A DNA stretch of 31,490 nucleotides from Collinsella aerofaciens (lineage in GTDB: Bacteria; Actinomycetota; Coriobacteriia; Coriobacteriales; Coriobacteriaceae). This document shows, piece after piece, positions 25,701 to 31,490 of the stretch; the stretch's first letter is position 1, and each line of letters opens with the position of its first letter. Location of the stretch: positions 1 to 31,490 of the forward strand of contig JAJXHK010000023.1 in assembly GCA_021639365.1 (NCBI GenBank), in the 5' to 3' direction. A model generated the notes under the pieces. It searched no databases. It worked only from the letters and a program-made list of their open reading frames with translations, and was not told where the DNA came from. A program made the position numbers and the translations under genes.

Positions 25701-28700
25701 CTCCTATGGCCCCACGGCGCTGGAACCGTGCGACAGTGGTAGCTACCGCGTTACGGTCAAGGTGAACGACCCCAACTATCAGGGCAGGAAGTCCGCTGAG
25801 TTTTCGATTGCAAAGGCCAGCCAAACCATTACGGGCACGACGACCTATTCGGGCGTGTACGGTGGCGACCCCATTGTGTTCGACAACGTCGCCCAGACGC
25901 CCGTGAGCTTTGAGCTCGTTGACTCCGCGGACGACGACGCAAGCCCGATTTCGATCAAGGGACGTTGCGCGACCGTGAAGGCCGCCGGTACGGCGCGTGT
26001 TGTCGCCCATGCCAAGGCGTCTCGAAACTATCTTGCCGCCGAGGACGTTGAGCTTGCGGTTACTGTTGCGCCGGCTCAGCTGCTGGTGAAGGTCGACGAT
26101 GCCGAGCGCTTTGAGGGCCAGGCGAATCCCGAGTTTACCTCCAGCCTGGTGAGTCGTTGCGATACCTCGGACGTAAAGGTTACATACTTCTGCTCGGCGA
26201 ATAAGAAATCGCCGGCGGGTGAGTACCAGATCGACGCGACAGTCGCCGATTCGAACTTTGACGTCGCGGTTGAGCCCGGCACGCTGACTGTCAAAAAGAA
26301 GCCCGAGCGCTACAAGGTGACGGCGAAGGCGGTCAACGGTTCGGTCGACAATGCTTCGGTTACGGTTGTTGAGGGCGGGGATGCGACCCTTTTGGCGACG
26401 CCTGACGAGGGTTGCTATCTCGAGCGGGTGACGGTCTCGGAGGTCGGCTCGGACGAGGCCGTCGACCTCGACATTTCTGATTACAAGGGCGGGGCGTACG
26501 AGGTCACGCTGAGCGATATCACCGCGTCGCAGGAGGTCACGTTCGAGTTCGCGAAGGCGGACGCCCCGCGCGTGCTTGCCCAGCCGCAGGGCGTAAGCGC
26601 CCATGAGGGCGAGTCCGCCGTGCTCTCGGTTGCTGCTGAGGCGGGGGAGAATGTCCTTGAGCATGCCGCCGCGTCCACGGGCTCTGCCGCAGAGATTGAG
26701 CTTTCGTACCAGTGGTTCCGCATGGTGAATGGCAAGGCCGTTGCGCTCGAGGGCGAGACGGGAGAGACGCTGCCGCTCTCGGACCTTGATGACGAGCGGG
26801 CAGGCGAGTACTTCTGCCGCATCACGCAGCGTTACCTTGGTACCGAGAAGCAGACAGATAGCGACCGTGCTGCGGTTTCCGTCGTGCCCTGGGATACCCT
26901 CGTGTTCAACGGCGACGTGCTGCCGGCGGCGAGTGCGCATGATACATATCGTGCCACGATTGCCGGGGCCGCGGGCGGCAAGGCTCCGTACGAGTACGCG
27001 TGGGACGAGGCAAAGCTCCCCGGTGGACTCAAGCTTTCCCGTACGTCGGGTGGCCTGACGCTCTCGGGTACCCCGTCCAAGACGGGCGTTTCTACCTTTG
27101 ATGTCACGTGTACGGACGCGAGGGGCGAGACTGCGACCGCCCGCTTTGCGCTCGTTGTTCAGGCAAAGCGCGTAAAGCTCGCGTTTGCGGATGGCGACTT
27201 TACCTACAGCGGCGCACCACAGGCGCCCGAAGTTACCGGGGCTCCCAAGGTCTGCAAGGGCGACCTTAAGGTTAAGTACCATGGGACTGGAAGCACGCAG
27301 TATTCGTCGACGGAGGCCCCGACCGATGCCGGTACATACCGCGCTGTGGCAACGCTGCGGGCACATGGCTATGCCGGTGCCGCCGCCTGCGAGTTCGAGA
27401 TTGCTCCGGCAAAGCTCAAGGTGAAGGTCGACGATGCTGAACGCTTCGAGGGGGAGGCGAACCCTGCGTTCACCTCGACCTTGGAGAGTTCGGTTGACAC
27501 TTCGGGCGTGAAGGTTGAGTACTCCTGCGACGCCGACGAGAGCTCTCCGGCGGGCGAGTACCAGATCGGCGCGAATGTCGCCGATCCGAACTTCGATGTC
27601 GTGGTCGTGCCCGGAACGCTGACGGTGAAGAAGCGGGAACCCGTTGATCCCGACCCGGTCGTTCCGGATCCGGACAATCCGGATAACCCTGATCCGGACA
27701 ACCCGGACCCTGATCGGCCTGATCCGGATCCCAACCCCGACAACCCCGACCCGGATAATCCGGACCCCGACAATCCTGAGCCGGACCCCAACCCGGATAA
27801 TCCGGATCCCGGTAAACCTGACCCAGACCCCAAGCCCGACCCGGATCAGCCGAATCCTGACAACCCTGATCCGGATAAGCCCGAGCGCTTTGAGGTGACG
27901 ACAAGGGCGGTCAACGGTTCGGTCGACAACAGCTCGATCACCGTTGCTGCGGGCGAGTGTGTGCCCATCGCGGCGACGCCCGACGAGGGCTGCTACCTCG
28001 AGCGCGTGACGGTCGCTGAGGCCGGCTCGGACACGGCCGTCAACCTCGACATCTCCGACTATAAGGGCGGAGCGTACAAGGTCACGCTGAGTGGCGTCAC
28101 CGTTTCGCAGGAGGTCACGTTCGAGTTCGCGAAGGCGGACGTTCCGAAGGTGATCGCCCAGCCGCAGGACGCGAGTGCCCACGAGGGCGATTCGGCCGTG
28201 CTCTCGGTTGCTGCCGAGGCGGGCAAAGGCGTCCTCGACCACGCGTCCTCGTCCACGGGTTCGGCCGCCGATGTCGAACTGTCCTATCAGTGGTTCCGCA
28301 TGGTGGACGGTGAGGCCGTGGCGCTCGAGGGCGAGACGGGGGAGACGCTCCTCATCGAGAACCTCGATGAGGATTGCGCCGGCGAGTATTTCTGCCGCAT
28401 CACTCAGCGCTACCTTGGCACTGAGACGCAGGCGGACAGCGATCGTGCTGTCGTGTCCGTTGTGCCCCGGGATGCCCTTGTGTTCAACGGCGGCCTGCTG
28501 CCGGCGGCGCGTGCACATGGTGCGTACCGTGTGACGATCGCCGGAGCCGCGGGCGGCGAGTCTCCGTACGAGTACACGTGGGACGAAGCGAAGCTCCCCG
28601 ATGGGCTTAAGCTATCCCGCACGTCGGGTGGCCTGACGCTCTCGGGAACTCCTTCCAAGGCGGGTGTTTCCACCTTCGACGTTACGTGCAAGGACGCTCA

Positions 28701-29664
28701 GGGAGAGACGGTGACCGCGCACTTTGTGCTGGTCGCCCAGGCGAAGCGGGTCGAGCTTGCATTTGAGGGCTGCAGCTTCGTCTACAGCGGTGATGCCCAA
28801 GCGCCCGAGGTCACGGGTGTCCCCAAGGCCTGCGAGGGCGACCTGAGGATCAGGTATTACGGGACGGACGGCACGTACTATTCGTCGAGCGAGGCCCCGA
28901 CCGATGCCGGCACGTACCGCGTTGTTGCCACGCTGCGAAGCAACGGGTATGTCGGTGCAGCCGCGCGTAAGTTTAGGATTACGCCGGCGAAGCTCAAGGT
29001 AAAGGTCGATGACGCCGAGCGCTTCGAGGGGGAGGCGAACCCCGCGTTCACCTCGAGCCTGGAGAGCGCGGTTGGCACCTCGGGCGTGAGGGTCGAGTAC
29101 TCCTGCGACGCCGACGAGAGCTCCCCGGCGGGTGAGTACAAGATCGGCGCGACGGTCACCGATCCGAACTTCGATGTCGAGGTTGAGCCCGGTACGCTGA
29201 CGGTGAAGAAGAAGCAGGGGCCCGTCAATCCCGACCCGGATAAACCCGATGGGCCCGATCCGGATAATCCGGACCCGGACCAGCCGGACAAGCCCGAGCC
29301 CGATAAACCGGAACCTGACCAGCCGGATAAGCCGGACCCGGATAACCCGGATAAGCCGGAGCCCGACCAACCGGACAAGCCAGAGCCCGGTAAGCCGGAC
29401 CCGGATAAGCCCGGATCGCCCGATTCCGACCAGTCGGATTCTAAGGACCCGGCAAAGCCCAGTAGTTCGGATGATTCCGCAGCCGATAAGACAAAGACGA
29501 ATGCCACGGAAAACTCTGGCAAGAAGGATTCGTCCAAGTCGAGCGCTCAGCAGCTCGCCGATACGGGTGACAAGGCACCGCTCGCTGTTGCCGTCGCTGC
29601 GGGCGCCGTTGCGCTTATCGCACTGGGACTCGAGCTGCTGCGTCGCCGCCATCCGGGCGCGTAG
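16708..29664 (+). CDS. Giant repeat-built surface protein (BspA-type LRR, InlB-type repeats, Ig/MBG modules, LAxTG-like anchor)
   Basis: A 4318-residue exported cell-wall protein. Order of parts: signal peptide (cleavage near AYA-DD, residue 34); Ser/Asp-rich stretch to about 135; two 387-residue units (138-524 and 525-911), each with BspA-like leucine-rich repeats (SITSIGVDAFKNCSRL type) plus a bacterial Ig-like piece; many InlB B/Flg_new-type repeats (about 912-2578, recurring GY.F.GWY and A.F); a hydrophobic helix at 1187-1214; three Ig/MBG modules (2579-3200, 3202-3643, 3727-4169); two Pro-Asp linkers (3644-3726, 4170 to about 4252); and LADTG at 4283-4287, hydrophobic span, and RRRHPGA end. 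LADTG fits LAxTG signals of class E sortases. GGGAAGG precedes the ATG. Adhesion to host or mucin is likely but not shown. The preceding 127 bp carry TTGCG repeats. Confidence 0.92.
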   Translation: MNRITAALYRFFVVYLSVAMVVTSIPLAPRTAYADDSSALAVESEAQENNSDAASEDDAVDDSSSANEGSSSTTSDQTNNAQDKSSSSDTNIPASSLTQDLSSAATDSDAAKTSPATAESPSDSSQTDALGHKEPTVYEYAKLMPNGNVYQCDASGNVTVEIDESDPNKNSVGGIWVINLIVDYGADGIPGYICDRSSNLRSVHFENSSISSIGIHAFYGCSNLADVSFSGMTIGDIGKGAFSGCGSLASLNINDVATIGSMGEAAFAWSGLRSTGLDKVVGLSSIPESAYNGCSALTDTGLGGNTSITSIGVDAFKNCSRLATSGLESNTTIKTLGEGCFSGANMSGGLSLPLYSKIEELPSRAFYGSKLETVYLGCDHAVLINSTTFPKQYMTVMVPAKMASQYESGHPKEVWESCNGSLPVPVGKVLQKIKISRDPNKMTYQQGDIISLEGMSVTFQYPHSTMDSDYEALITEELGEYLTATPCDGDVFDDSMDGEPIQLVYDDGYTHLVTYSKGDLQQAACEYAKFMPNYYLYPCDANGNLTVEIDENNPRENSVDGRMVTNLIVDSGVDEVDAQLCAGSTNLCSVRFENSSISKIGMHAFYNCPNLTDISLSGMTIGQIGKEAFFGCKSLTSLNINETAAIGSMGYAAFAESGLESTGLDKVVGLASIPDRAYDGCKALTDTGLDKNTSITSIGVCAFRHCSNLATTGLESNTTVETLGHTCFYGTDLSGGLTLPYNSKIEELPEKAFYDTNLETVFLGCNHAVLINTDTFPKYNMTVMVPAKMIPKYSKGEPKAVWERCNGCLPVPVGKVLKSVEISCDPDNMTYEQGDTISLEGMSVELDYPHSVSIWNYEALIKDELGEYLTATPCDGDVFDESMDGQPIKLVYDDGYSHFETQTKGTLQLKKPEPTSFQISYAQTIDKGERKLMDGVELPDVSDSMTIDAGAEVTLDAGASGMLNDNITFKGWYDTESGEYISKETVYTFTPDKDLSLEARFKLKDYAVHVNDAQATDSSQDFAHLSVIAQNCYRNAGETVEVSAVTDNALFLGWFLGDDAYAVSDQLDFTYTVDEADAMVSEDKTDARIEITPRYCAPQASVVLSVDGVDENGQPLGQFLSTGLYGIGSRVTVVAVPMPGYVFDYATDALGNVVFTGDDGPSYTFVLEGDVQYTAHFREATDPAESLAALKAALIAAITAAAVLATIYGLGEIVDPIAADAVIEIGMADNIEDVAAVGTKVLKEIKDIIDDHKKPHDPDKPHGDHKIEIIATAQPEVGGVVTGGGFHYEGTVATLEAVANPGYRFVCWKQDGVEVSTSPVKTMTITDLTPEIVKMTAVFEKDVDITAVAEADGVQADFSTGCTASPVKQSVKRGDKAIVTASEGPDYAFVGWFEDGIEVSPERTYTFQAEVDRHLVARFRKADKTILVNTDPYDSAEVLCDGVPVVDGKVRAKDGDILTFTVRPKVRPDNPEKTYRFVEWRETDAQSVTIANKQEVCEYRVNGNARIEAVMDGRNTHAVRAEADPLEGGTVTLKRGETAGMVLEVPEGERVTAEATPTEGYIFDGWYLSNGGSDTTSTLVSSERSYTFEPMTDCVIQAKFTRACKVDVVVEPAAAMAGKYLVHGEGYCMKGEPAALSIELTAEASKQFTFKGWYDAKTDLLLGTDPSYLEFYPEDVECTVRAVFEENTYTVTAKAKKTFVERGTVEIEGHLGASSVTCGYGDTVMLKAKANDGYRFDHWKDDSGKEYDTAELVVKVTKSDTYTAIFTDSKPEVMVTADSWLGGTVTCNGTVVKPTTDKFKLGETLHLTAKAHPGFLFRGWYVNGRLKSLKHETSLVAKARGKTGRCVITAAFVPIDTVCVPLADPAEGGTVKASRILADRGAEVALKATPNPGYVFTGWYTADGTFESADAEFTCHQERSHVHVARFMAKSYEVDATTVVDSGTGSLVESSAAGWVEGAGIVEAGHAATLTAHALSGYAFEYWADASGAVVSRDSTYHVVPKSDTTLQAVFSAKQYTVDVSCEESMGTVKGAGTYAAGQVATVRAVAAEDTAFVGWFRNGTCVSSKKTYRFTVREDTSLYAVFASGSYVVSTVASPAEGGAVSGFGGYESGDRATLRATANTGYSFVGWTDDKGETVSENADYTVKVTADAAYTATFKPKSYQVVLSASDDGVGTLSGEGSYQFGDTVELNATPMGTKRFVGWYVLDTEGNKSLLSCDAHCWVKLDKDMVEGLEDDTLELQAVFADPYEVTVTGEVVVKDKASSRGCRVTGSGSFAAGDQVELTAVAGMGYRFVGWSTDKEGTSIVETATTLDVTATQDMTYYAQFESDGQVTITVTGSSIFRGTALLVDGIPAGSRSYDRGDMFMAIAIPWKKYHFSHWVDDAGVTVSYSAFYIGTAKENRQLTAVFYETGCDVQVATYPKDAGFSMVALGTGGSYHSAAIMFTVPHKGWKFKYWVDENGLPVGATPVINRVVFGNRTFTAVYERASMTVTAVDSRQGGHVEGSSEDESLGYAVTNEVENGESTTLAAVPDAGYVFDGWYARNDDGSLGDEPLSTDAVWTFVPEDNMTVEARFAEAPKYTVAARAVNGSVDPETASVATDGKVTLSATPDEGCYLTRVTVAEEAGEDGSAGNAYDLDISDYQGGAYEVTLSSVSAPQQVTFEFAKAAAPEVLAQPQDASAYEGDPVELSVAAEAGRNVRVHAAVSSGSAADVKLSYQWYRVSADGDKAVALKGETGETLSIAQLDSDSEGEYFCRITQSYLGTVTKTDTEHATVSIVPREALVFNGRVLPAATAHDDYRVVIAGARGGKAPYAYNLDEVEVPEGMQLTLGDDGTGALVLSGVPSATGVCRFKIRCTDDLGNKRVAHFALVVKAKEAPLAFEGQSFVYNATAQAPELSGVPEGCEGDVKVTYVGTGDTHYSSDKAPVDAGTYRAVATLDANGYVGNASCDFVIEKAPVDISIETSDVTYDGARHGAAVAVADLDASAYSVTYRGVDGTSYGPTALEPCDSGSYRVTVKVNDPNYQGRKSAEFSIAKASQTITGTTTYSGVYGGDPIVFDNVAQTPVSFELVDSADDDASPISIKGRCATVKAAGTARVVAHAKASRNYLAAEDVELAVTVAPAQLLVKVDDAERFEGQANPEFTSSLVSRCDTSDVKVTYFCSANKKSPAGEYQIDATVADSNFDVAVEPGTLTVKKKPERYKVTAKAVNGSVDNASVTVVEGGDATLLATPDEGCYLERVTVSEVGSDEAVDLDISDYKGGAYEVTLSDITASQEVTFEFAKADAPRVLAQPQGVSAHEGESAVLSVAAEAGENVLEHAAASTGSAAEIELSYQWFRMVNGKAVALEGETGETLPLSDLDDERAGEYFCRITQRYLGTEKQTDSDRAAVSVVPWDTLVFNGDVLPAASAHDTYRATIAGAAGGKAPYEYAWDEAKLPGGLKLSRTSGGLTLSGTPSKTGVSTFDVTCTDARGETATARFALVVQAKRVKLAFADGDFTYSGAPQAPEVTGAPKVCKGDLKVKYHGTGSTQYSSTEAPTDAGTYRAVATLRAHGYAGAAACEFEIAPAKLKVKVDDAERFEGEANPAFTSTLESSVDTSGVKVEYSCDADESSPAGEYQIGANVADPNFDVVVVPGTLTVKKREPVDPDPVVPDPDNPDNPDPDNPDPDRPDPDPNPDNPDPDNPDPDNPEPDPNPDNPDPGKPDPDPKPDPDQPNPDNPDPDKPERFEVTTRAVNGSVDNSSITVAAGECVPIAATPDEGCYLERVTVAEAGSDTAVNLDISDYKGGAYKVTLSGVTVSQEVTFEFAKADVPKVIAQPQDASAHEGDSAVLSVAAEAGKGVLDHASSSTGSAADVELSYQWFRMVDGEAVALEGETGETLLIENLDEDCAGEYFCRITQRYLGTETQADSDRAVVSVVPRDALVFNGGLLPAARAHGAYRVTIAGAAGGESPYEYTWDEAKLPDGLKLSRTSGGLTLSGTPSKAGVSTFDVTCKDAQGETVTAHFVLVAQAKRVELAFEGCSFVYSGDAQAPEVTGVPKACEGDLRIRYYGTDGTYYSSSEAPTDAGTYRVVATLRSNGYVGAAARKFRITPAKLKVKVDDAERFEGEANPAFTSSLESAVGTSGVRVEYSCDADESSPAGEYKIGATVTDPNFDVEVEPGTLTVKKKQGPVNPDPDKPDGPDPDNPDPDQPDKPEPDKPEPDQPDKPDPDNPDKPEPDQPDKPEPGKPDPDKPGSPDSDQSDSKDPAKPSSSDDSAADKTKTNATENSGKKDSSKSSAQQLADTGDKAPLAVAVAAGAVALIALGLELLRRRHPGA
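17119..19440 (+). repeat. Two tandem 1161-bp units in the giant gene (LRR unit duplication)
   Basis: Unit 1 begins with the codons for YEYAKLMPNG at 17119 and unit 2 with CEYAKFMPNY at 18280; the spacing is exactly 387 codons. Both end in a segment with GEYLTATPCDGDVFD and LVYDDGY. The copies are similar along their length but clearly diverged at protein and DNA level. Confidence 0.85.
24442..29214 (+). repeat. Three Ig/MBG modules in the giant gene, the last two nearly duplicate
   Basis: Modules start at 24442, 26308 and 27886, each opening with a VNGSVD-type repeat, then TPDEGCYL, an Ig-like domain (LSYQW, GEYFCRIT), a putative Ig domain (LVFNG, LSGTPS) and an MBG-like part (DAGTYR). Modules 2 and 3 share long stretches of DNA; module 1 carries about 180 extra residues with two further MBG-like domains. 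A Pro-Asp linker follows each of the last two, suggesting the linker moved as part of the duplicated unit. Confidence 0.85.
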
Positions 29665-29729
29665 CGCACTCGCTTGGCAGCCAGATTGACGCCCTGGCAG
29701 GATGTAGCCTGCTAAAGCGTTTATACTTG

Positions 29730-29759
29730 CGGGACGGGCATTTTGCCCGTCCCGTTTTT
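29730..29759 (+). terminator. Rho-independent terminator after the giant gene
   Basis: A perfect 10-bp stem (CGGGACGGGC at 29730-29739, complement at 29745-29754) with loop ATTTT is followed by five T. A TATACT at 29722-29727 lies just before it; if that is a promoter for brnQ, the hairpin would sit at the very start of the brnQ transcript. Confidence 0.88.
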
Positions 29760-29782
29760 GTTTCGACCCGAAAGGTGTGCCT

Positions 29783-31141
29783 ATGGCCTCATCTGCACCG
29801 CGCGGTCTGCGCTCCGACCATGTCGTTACCGTCGGCATCGCCCTGTTCTCGATGCTCTTTGGCGCTGGCAACCTCATTATTCCGCCGCTTCTGGCACTGC
29901 AGGCCGGCACGGCCACGCCGCTTGCCATGGTCGGCTTTTTGATTGCCGCTATCGGCCTGCCCGTCATGGGCTTTATCGCCGTGGCACTTGCTGGAACGGC
30001 GCGCGAGCTGGCCGGCCGCGTGCACCCCAAGTTTGGCGAGTTCTTCGTCGCGGCGGTGTACCTGGCGATCGGTCCGTGCCTGGCCATTCCTCGTACGAGC
30101 TCCACGGCCTTCGAGATGCTGGTGCCGCTGCTGCCCGAGGGCATCTCGCTTGGCACCGCACGCCTAGTCTTCGCTGTCGCCTTCTTCGTGGTCGCGTTTG
30201 CGCTCACGCTGCGCCCCGGCGTCATCACGCGCGTGCTTGGTCGCATTACGGGCCCTGCGCTCATTGCGCTTATCGTGCTGGTCGTGGGTGCCGCCGTGAT
30301 CTCACCGCTGGGTCCGGCTGCCGCGCCGCAGGCTCCCTATGATGCGGGCGCTGCTGTGCAGGGCTTCTTGACCGGCTATCAGACGATGGACCTGCTTGCA
30401 TCGCTCGCCTTTGGCATCATCATCGCCGAGACCATTCACGAGCTGGGTGTGACCGACGACAATCGCGTGGCCTTCGAGATCTCGCGCTCCGGTGTCATTG
30501 CCGGTGTGCTCATGGCCATCATCTACTGCGGCCTGGCACTTGCCGGTATGCAGCTCGGCACCGTTATGCCCGATGCGACGAACGGCGCTGCCATCCTTGC
30601 CAGCTCGGCCTCCATGCACTTTGGTCTGGCCGGCACGGTCGTGGTCTTCGCGATCTTCTTCCTCGCGTGCATGAACGTGTGCATTGGTCTTATTAGCTGC
30701 TGCTCGCGTTACTTCTGCGAGACGTACGTGGTCGAAGGGGGAGCGGAGGCTTCCGAGGAGGCCATGCGCCGACCCTTTGCGATCCTCGCCTTCGTGTTCG
30801 CGGCGTTCTCCTGCGTGCTTTCCAACGTGGGCCTCGATGTGATCCTGATGTTCTCGGTGCCCATGCTCAACGCCCTGTATCCGGTGGCGATTGTGCTGGT
30901 GCTTATGGGCCTGGCGCACGGTTTTTGTGACGCTCATCCGCAGGTGTGGGTGTGGGTTGGCGGCGTTGTCGCGGTCCAGAGCGTGATCACTTCGATCCGT
31001 GACGCGTTCTTTGCGGGTACGTGGCTGCCGTTCGATGCTTTGCCCCTGGCAGACATCGGTGCCGCCTGGGCGCCGGTTGCCGTGGTGGCGTTTGTGATCG
31101 GCCTGGCCCATAGCCAGTTTGTCGCACATTCGAGGAGCTAG
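29783..31141 (+). CDS. brnQ: Branched-chain amino acid transporter, BrnQ/LIVCS family
   Basis: A 452-residue membrane protein importing leucine, isoleucine and valine with Na+ or H+. The family signatures are visible: FSMLFGAGNLIIPPLLAL (residues 22-39) in the first helix and GPCLAIPRTSSTAFE (98-112), plus about twelve hydrophobic spans; the length fits LIVCS members (about 440). ATG 29783 has AAAGGTG 5-6 nt upstream; an in-frame GTG at 29777 overlaps that site. It stands alone between the giant surface gene and a tRNA pair. No T-box or leucine-responsive leader is evident in the short upstream gap. Confidence 0.93.
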   Translation: MASSAPRGLRSDHVVTVGIALFSMLFGAGNLIIPPLLALQAGTATPLAMVGFLIAAIGLPVMGFIAVALAGTARELAGRVHPKFGEFFVAAVYLAIGPCLAIPRTSSTAFEMLVPLLPEGISLGTARLVFAVAFFVVAFALTLRPGVITRVLGRITGPALIALIVLVVGAAVISPLGPAAAPQAPYDAGAAVQGFLTGYQTMDLLASLAFGIIIAETIHELGVTDDNRVAFEISRSGVIAGVLMAIIYCGLALAGMQLGTVMPDATNGAAILASSASMHFGLAGTVVVFAIFFLACMNVCIGLISCCSRYFCETYVVEGGAEASEEAMRRPFAILAFVFAAFSCVLSNVGLDVILMFSVPMLNALYPVAIVLVLMGLAHGFCDAHPQVWVWVGGVVAVQSVITSIRDAFFAGTWLPFDALPLADIGAAWAPVAVVAFVIGLAHSQFVAHSRS

Positions 31142-31152
31142 GGTTTCTGCGC

Positions 31153-31181
31153 TTGCACAGGCGGGGAGTCTCCCCTATAAT
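31153..31181 (+). promoter_or_regulatory. tRNA promoter with a palindromic spacer
   Basis: TTGCAC (31153-31158), 17-nt spacer, perfect TATAAT (31176-31181). The spacer's last 13 nt are the palindrome GGGGAG-T-CTCCCC (31163-31175). Confidence 0.8.
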
Positions 31182-31232
31182 TTCCTTCGCTTTGGGACAC
31201 GCAAGGTTTAGACCTTAGCTGCTCAACACCTT

Positions 31233-31309
31233 CGGGACGTGGCGCAGTTTGGTAGCGCGCCTGCTTTGGGAGCAGGATGTCGCAGGTTCAAATCCTGTCG
31301 TCCCGACCA
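31233..31309 (+). tRNA. tRNA-Pro (anticodon TGG)
   Basis: Cloverleaf of 77 nt with encoded CCA. The acceptor stem CGGGACG (31233-31239) pairs with CGTCCCG (31299-31305). The anticodon arm is CCTGC-TTTGGGA-GCAGG with anticodon TGG at 31267-31269, and the T arm contains GGTTCAAATCC. It is the first gene of a two-tRNA unit. Confidence 0.97.
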
Positions 31310-31315
31310 TATCTT

Positions 31316-31389
31316 GCGGGCGTAGTTCAATGGTAGAACCCCAGCCTTCCAAGCTGATGACGCGGGTTCGATTCCCGTCGCCCGCTCCA
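31316..31389 (+). tRNA. tRNA-Gly (anticodon TCC)
   Basis: Cloverleaf of 74 nt with encoded CCA. The acceptor stem GCGGGCG (31316-31322) pairs with CGCCCGC (31379-31385). The anticodon loop CTTCCAA gives TCC, and the T arm contains GGTTCGATTCC. It lies 6 nt after tRNA-Pro, so both come from one precursor. Confidence 0.97.
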
Positions 31390-31402
31390 TATGATTGTTT
31401 TA

Positions 31403-31438
31403 ACGGCTTTGGTTCCTTATGGGGACCAGAGCCGTTTT
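31403..31438 (+). terminator. Terminator after the tRNA pair
   Basis: A 14-bp stem (ACGGCTTTGGTTCC at 31403-31416, with 31422-31435, two G-U pairs) with loop TTATG is followed by TTTT. Confidence 0.85.
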
Positions 31439-31461
31439 CATATACATCCGAGCCCTCACAT

Positions 31462-31490
31462 CCCCTCCTAAGTTGCGGTGAAATACGGAC
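31462..31490. repeat. Partial second copy of the long palindromic element
   Basis: The last 29 nt match 1136-1164 with three differences and share TAAGTTGCGGTGAAATA. The rest of the element lies beyond the window, so whether a matching right arm exists cannot be seen. Confidence 0.75.

Noticed and set aside
24925..28518. 1197-residue open frame on the minus strand
   Set aside because: It lies wholly opposite the repeat modules of the giant gene, has Arg/His-rich low-complexity composition typical of the antisense of GC-rich coding sequence, and repeats only because the plus strand repeats.

Overview
The window looks like chromosome of a high-GC anaerobic Gram-positive of the Coriobacteriia, most like Collinsella. 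This is inferred from base composition, the anaerobic gene content (double-cubane reductases with an activase, selenium-metabolism genes, molybdate uptake), a giant BspA/InlB-type surface protein with an LAxTG-like sorting signal, and short palindromic repeats. No rRNA or other direct taxonomic marker is present.

Layout. Positions 1-3.7 kb hold housekeeping genes: xanthine phosphoribosyltransferase (xpt), a small GGQ release-factor-like rescue protein, and on the minus strand a CLC-type anion transporter followed by a diacylglycerol/lipid kinase. From 3.9 to 16.6 kb every gene is on the plus strand. moeA and a MogA/MoaB protein (molybdenum cofactor) come first, then modA-modB-modC (molybdate ABC transporter). 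Next are two paralogous 2-hydroxyacyl-CoA-dehydratase-type proteins, best read as double-cubane-cluster reductases, with their ATP-driven activase. The block ends with selD (interrupted by an in-frame TGA that reads as selenocysteine), yedF, a DUF3343 gene and a cysteine desulfurase-like gene. From 16.7 to 29.7 kb lies one 4318-residue secreted, repeat-built surface protein. The last 1.8 kb hold a BrnQ-type branched-chain amino acid transporter and a tRNA-Pro/tRNA-Gly pair with a clear promoter and terminator.

How the genes fit together. Molybdate is imported (ModABC) and inserted into molybdopterin (MogA/MoeA). Selenium is activated to selenophosphate (SelD) and probably handled by YedF, DUF3343 and the desulfurase-like enzyme. 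Between them sits a low-potential electron-transfer system (activase plus two double-cubane proteins). The enzymes that would use Mo and Se (formate dehydrogenase, selenium-dependent Mo hydroxylases) and selA/selB/selC are not in the window, so the common purpose is inferred. One link visible in the sequence is a related 14-bp palindrome, GA(G/T)AA-N4-TT(C/A)TC, upstream of both modA and the first reductase gene.

Non-coding structure is rich: two 31-nt hairpins with compensatory base changes (698-728 and 12558-12588), a 30-nt-arm inverted repeat (1139-1216) with a second partial copy at the window's right edge, a folded 335-nt leader before the first reductase gene, and a 91-nt tandem repeat closed by a long-range stem between the two reductase genes.
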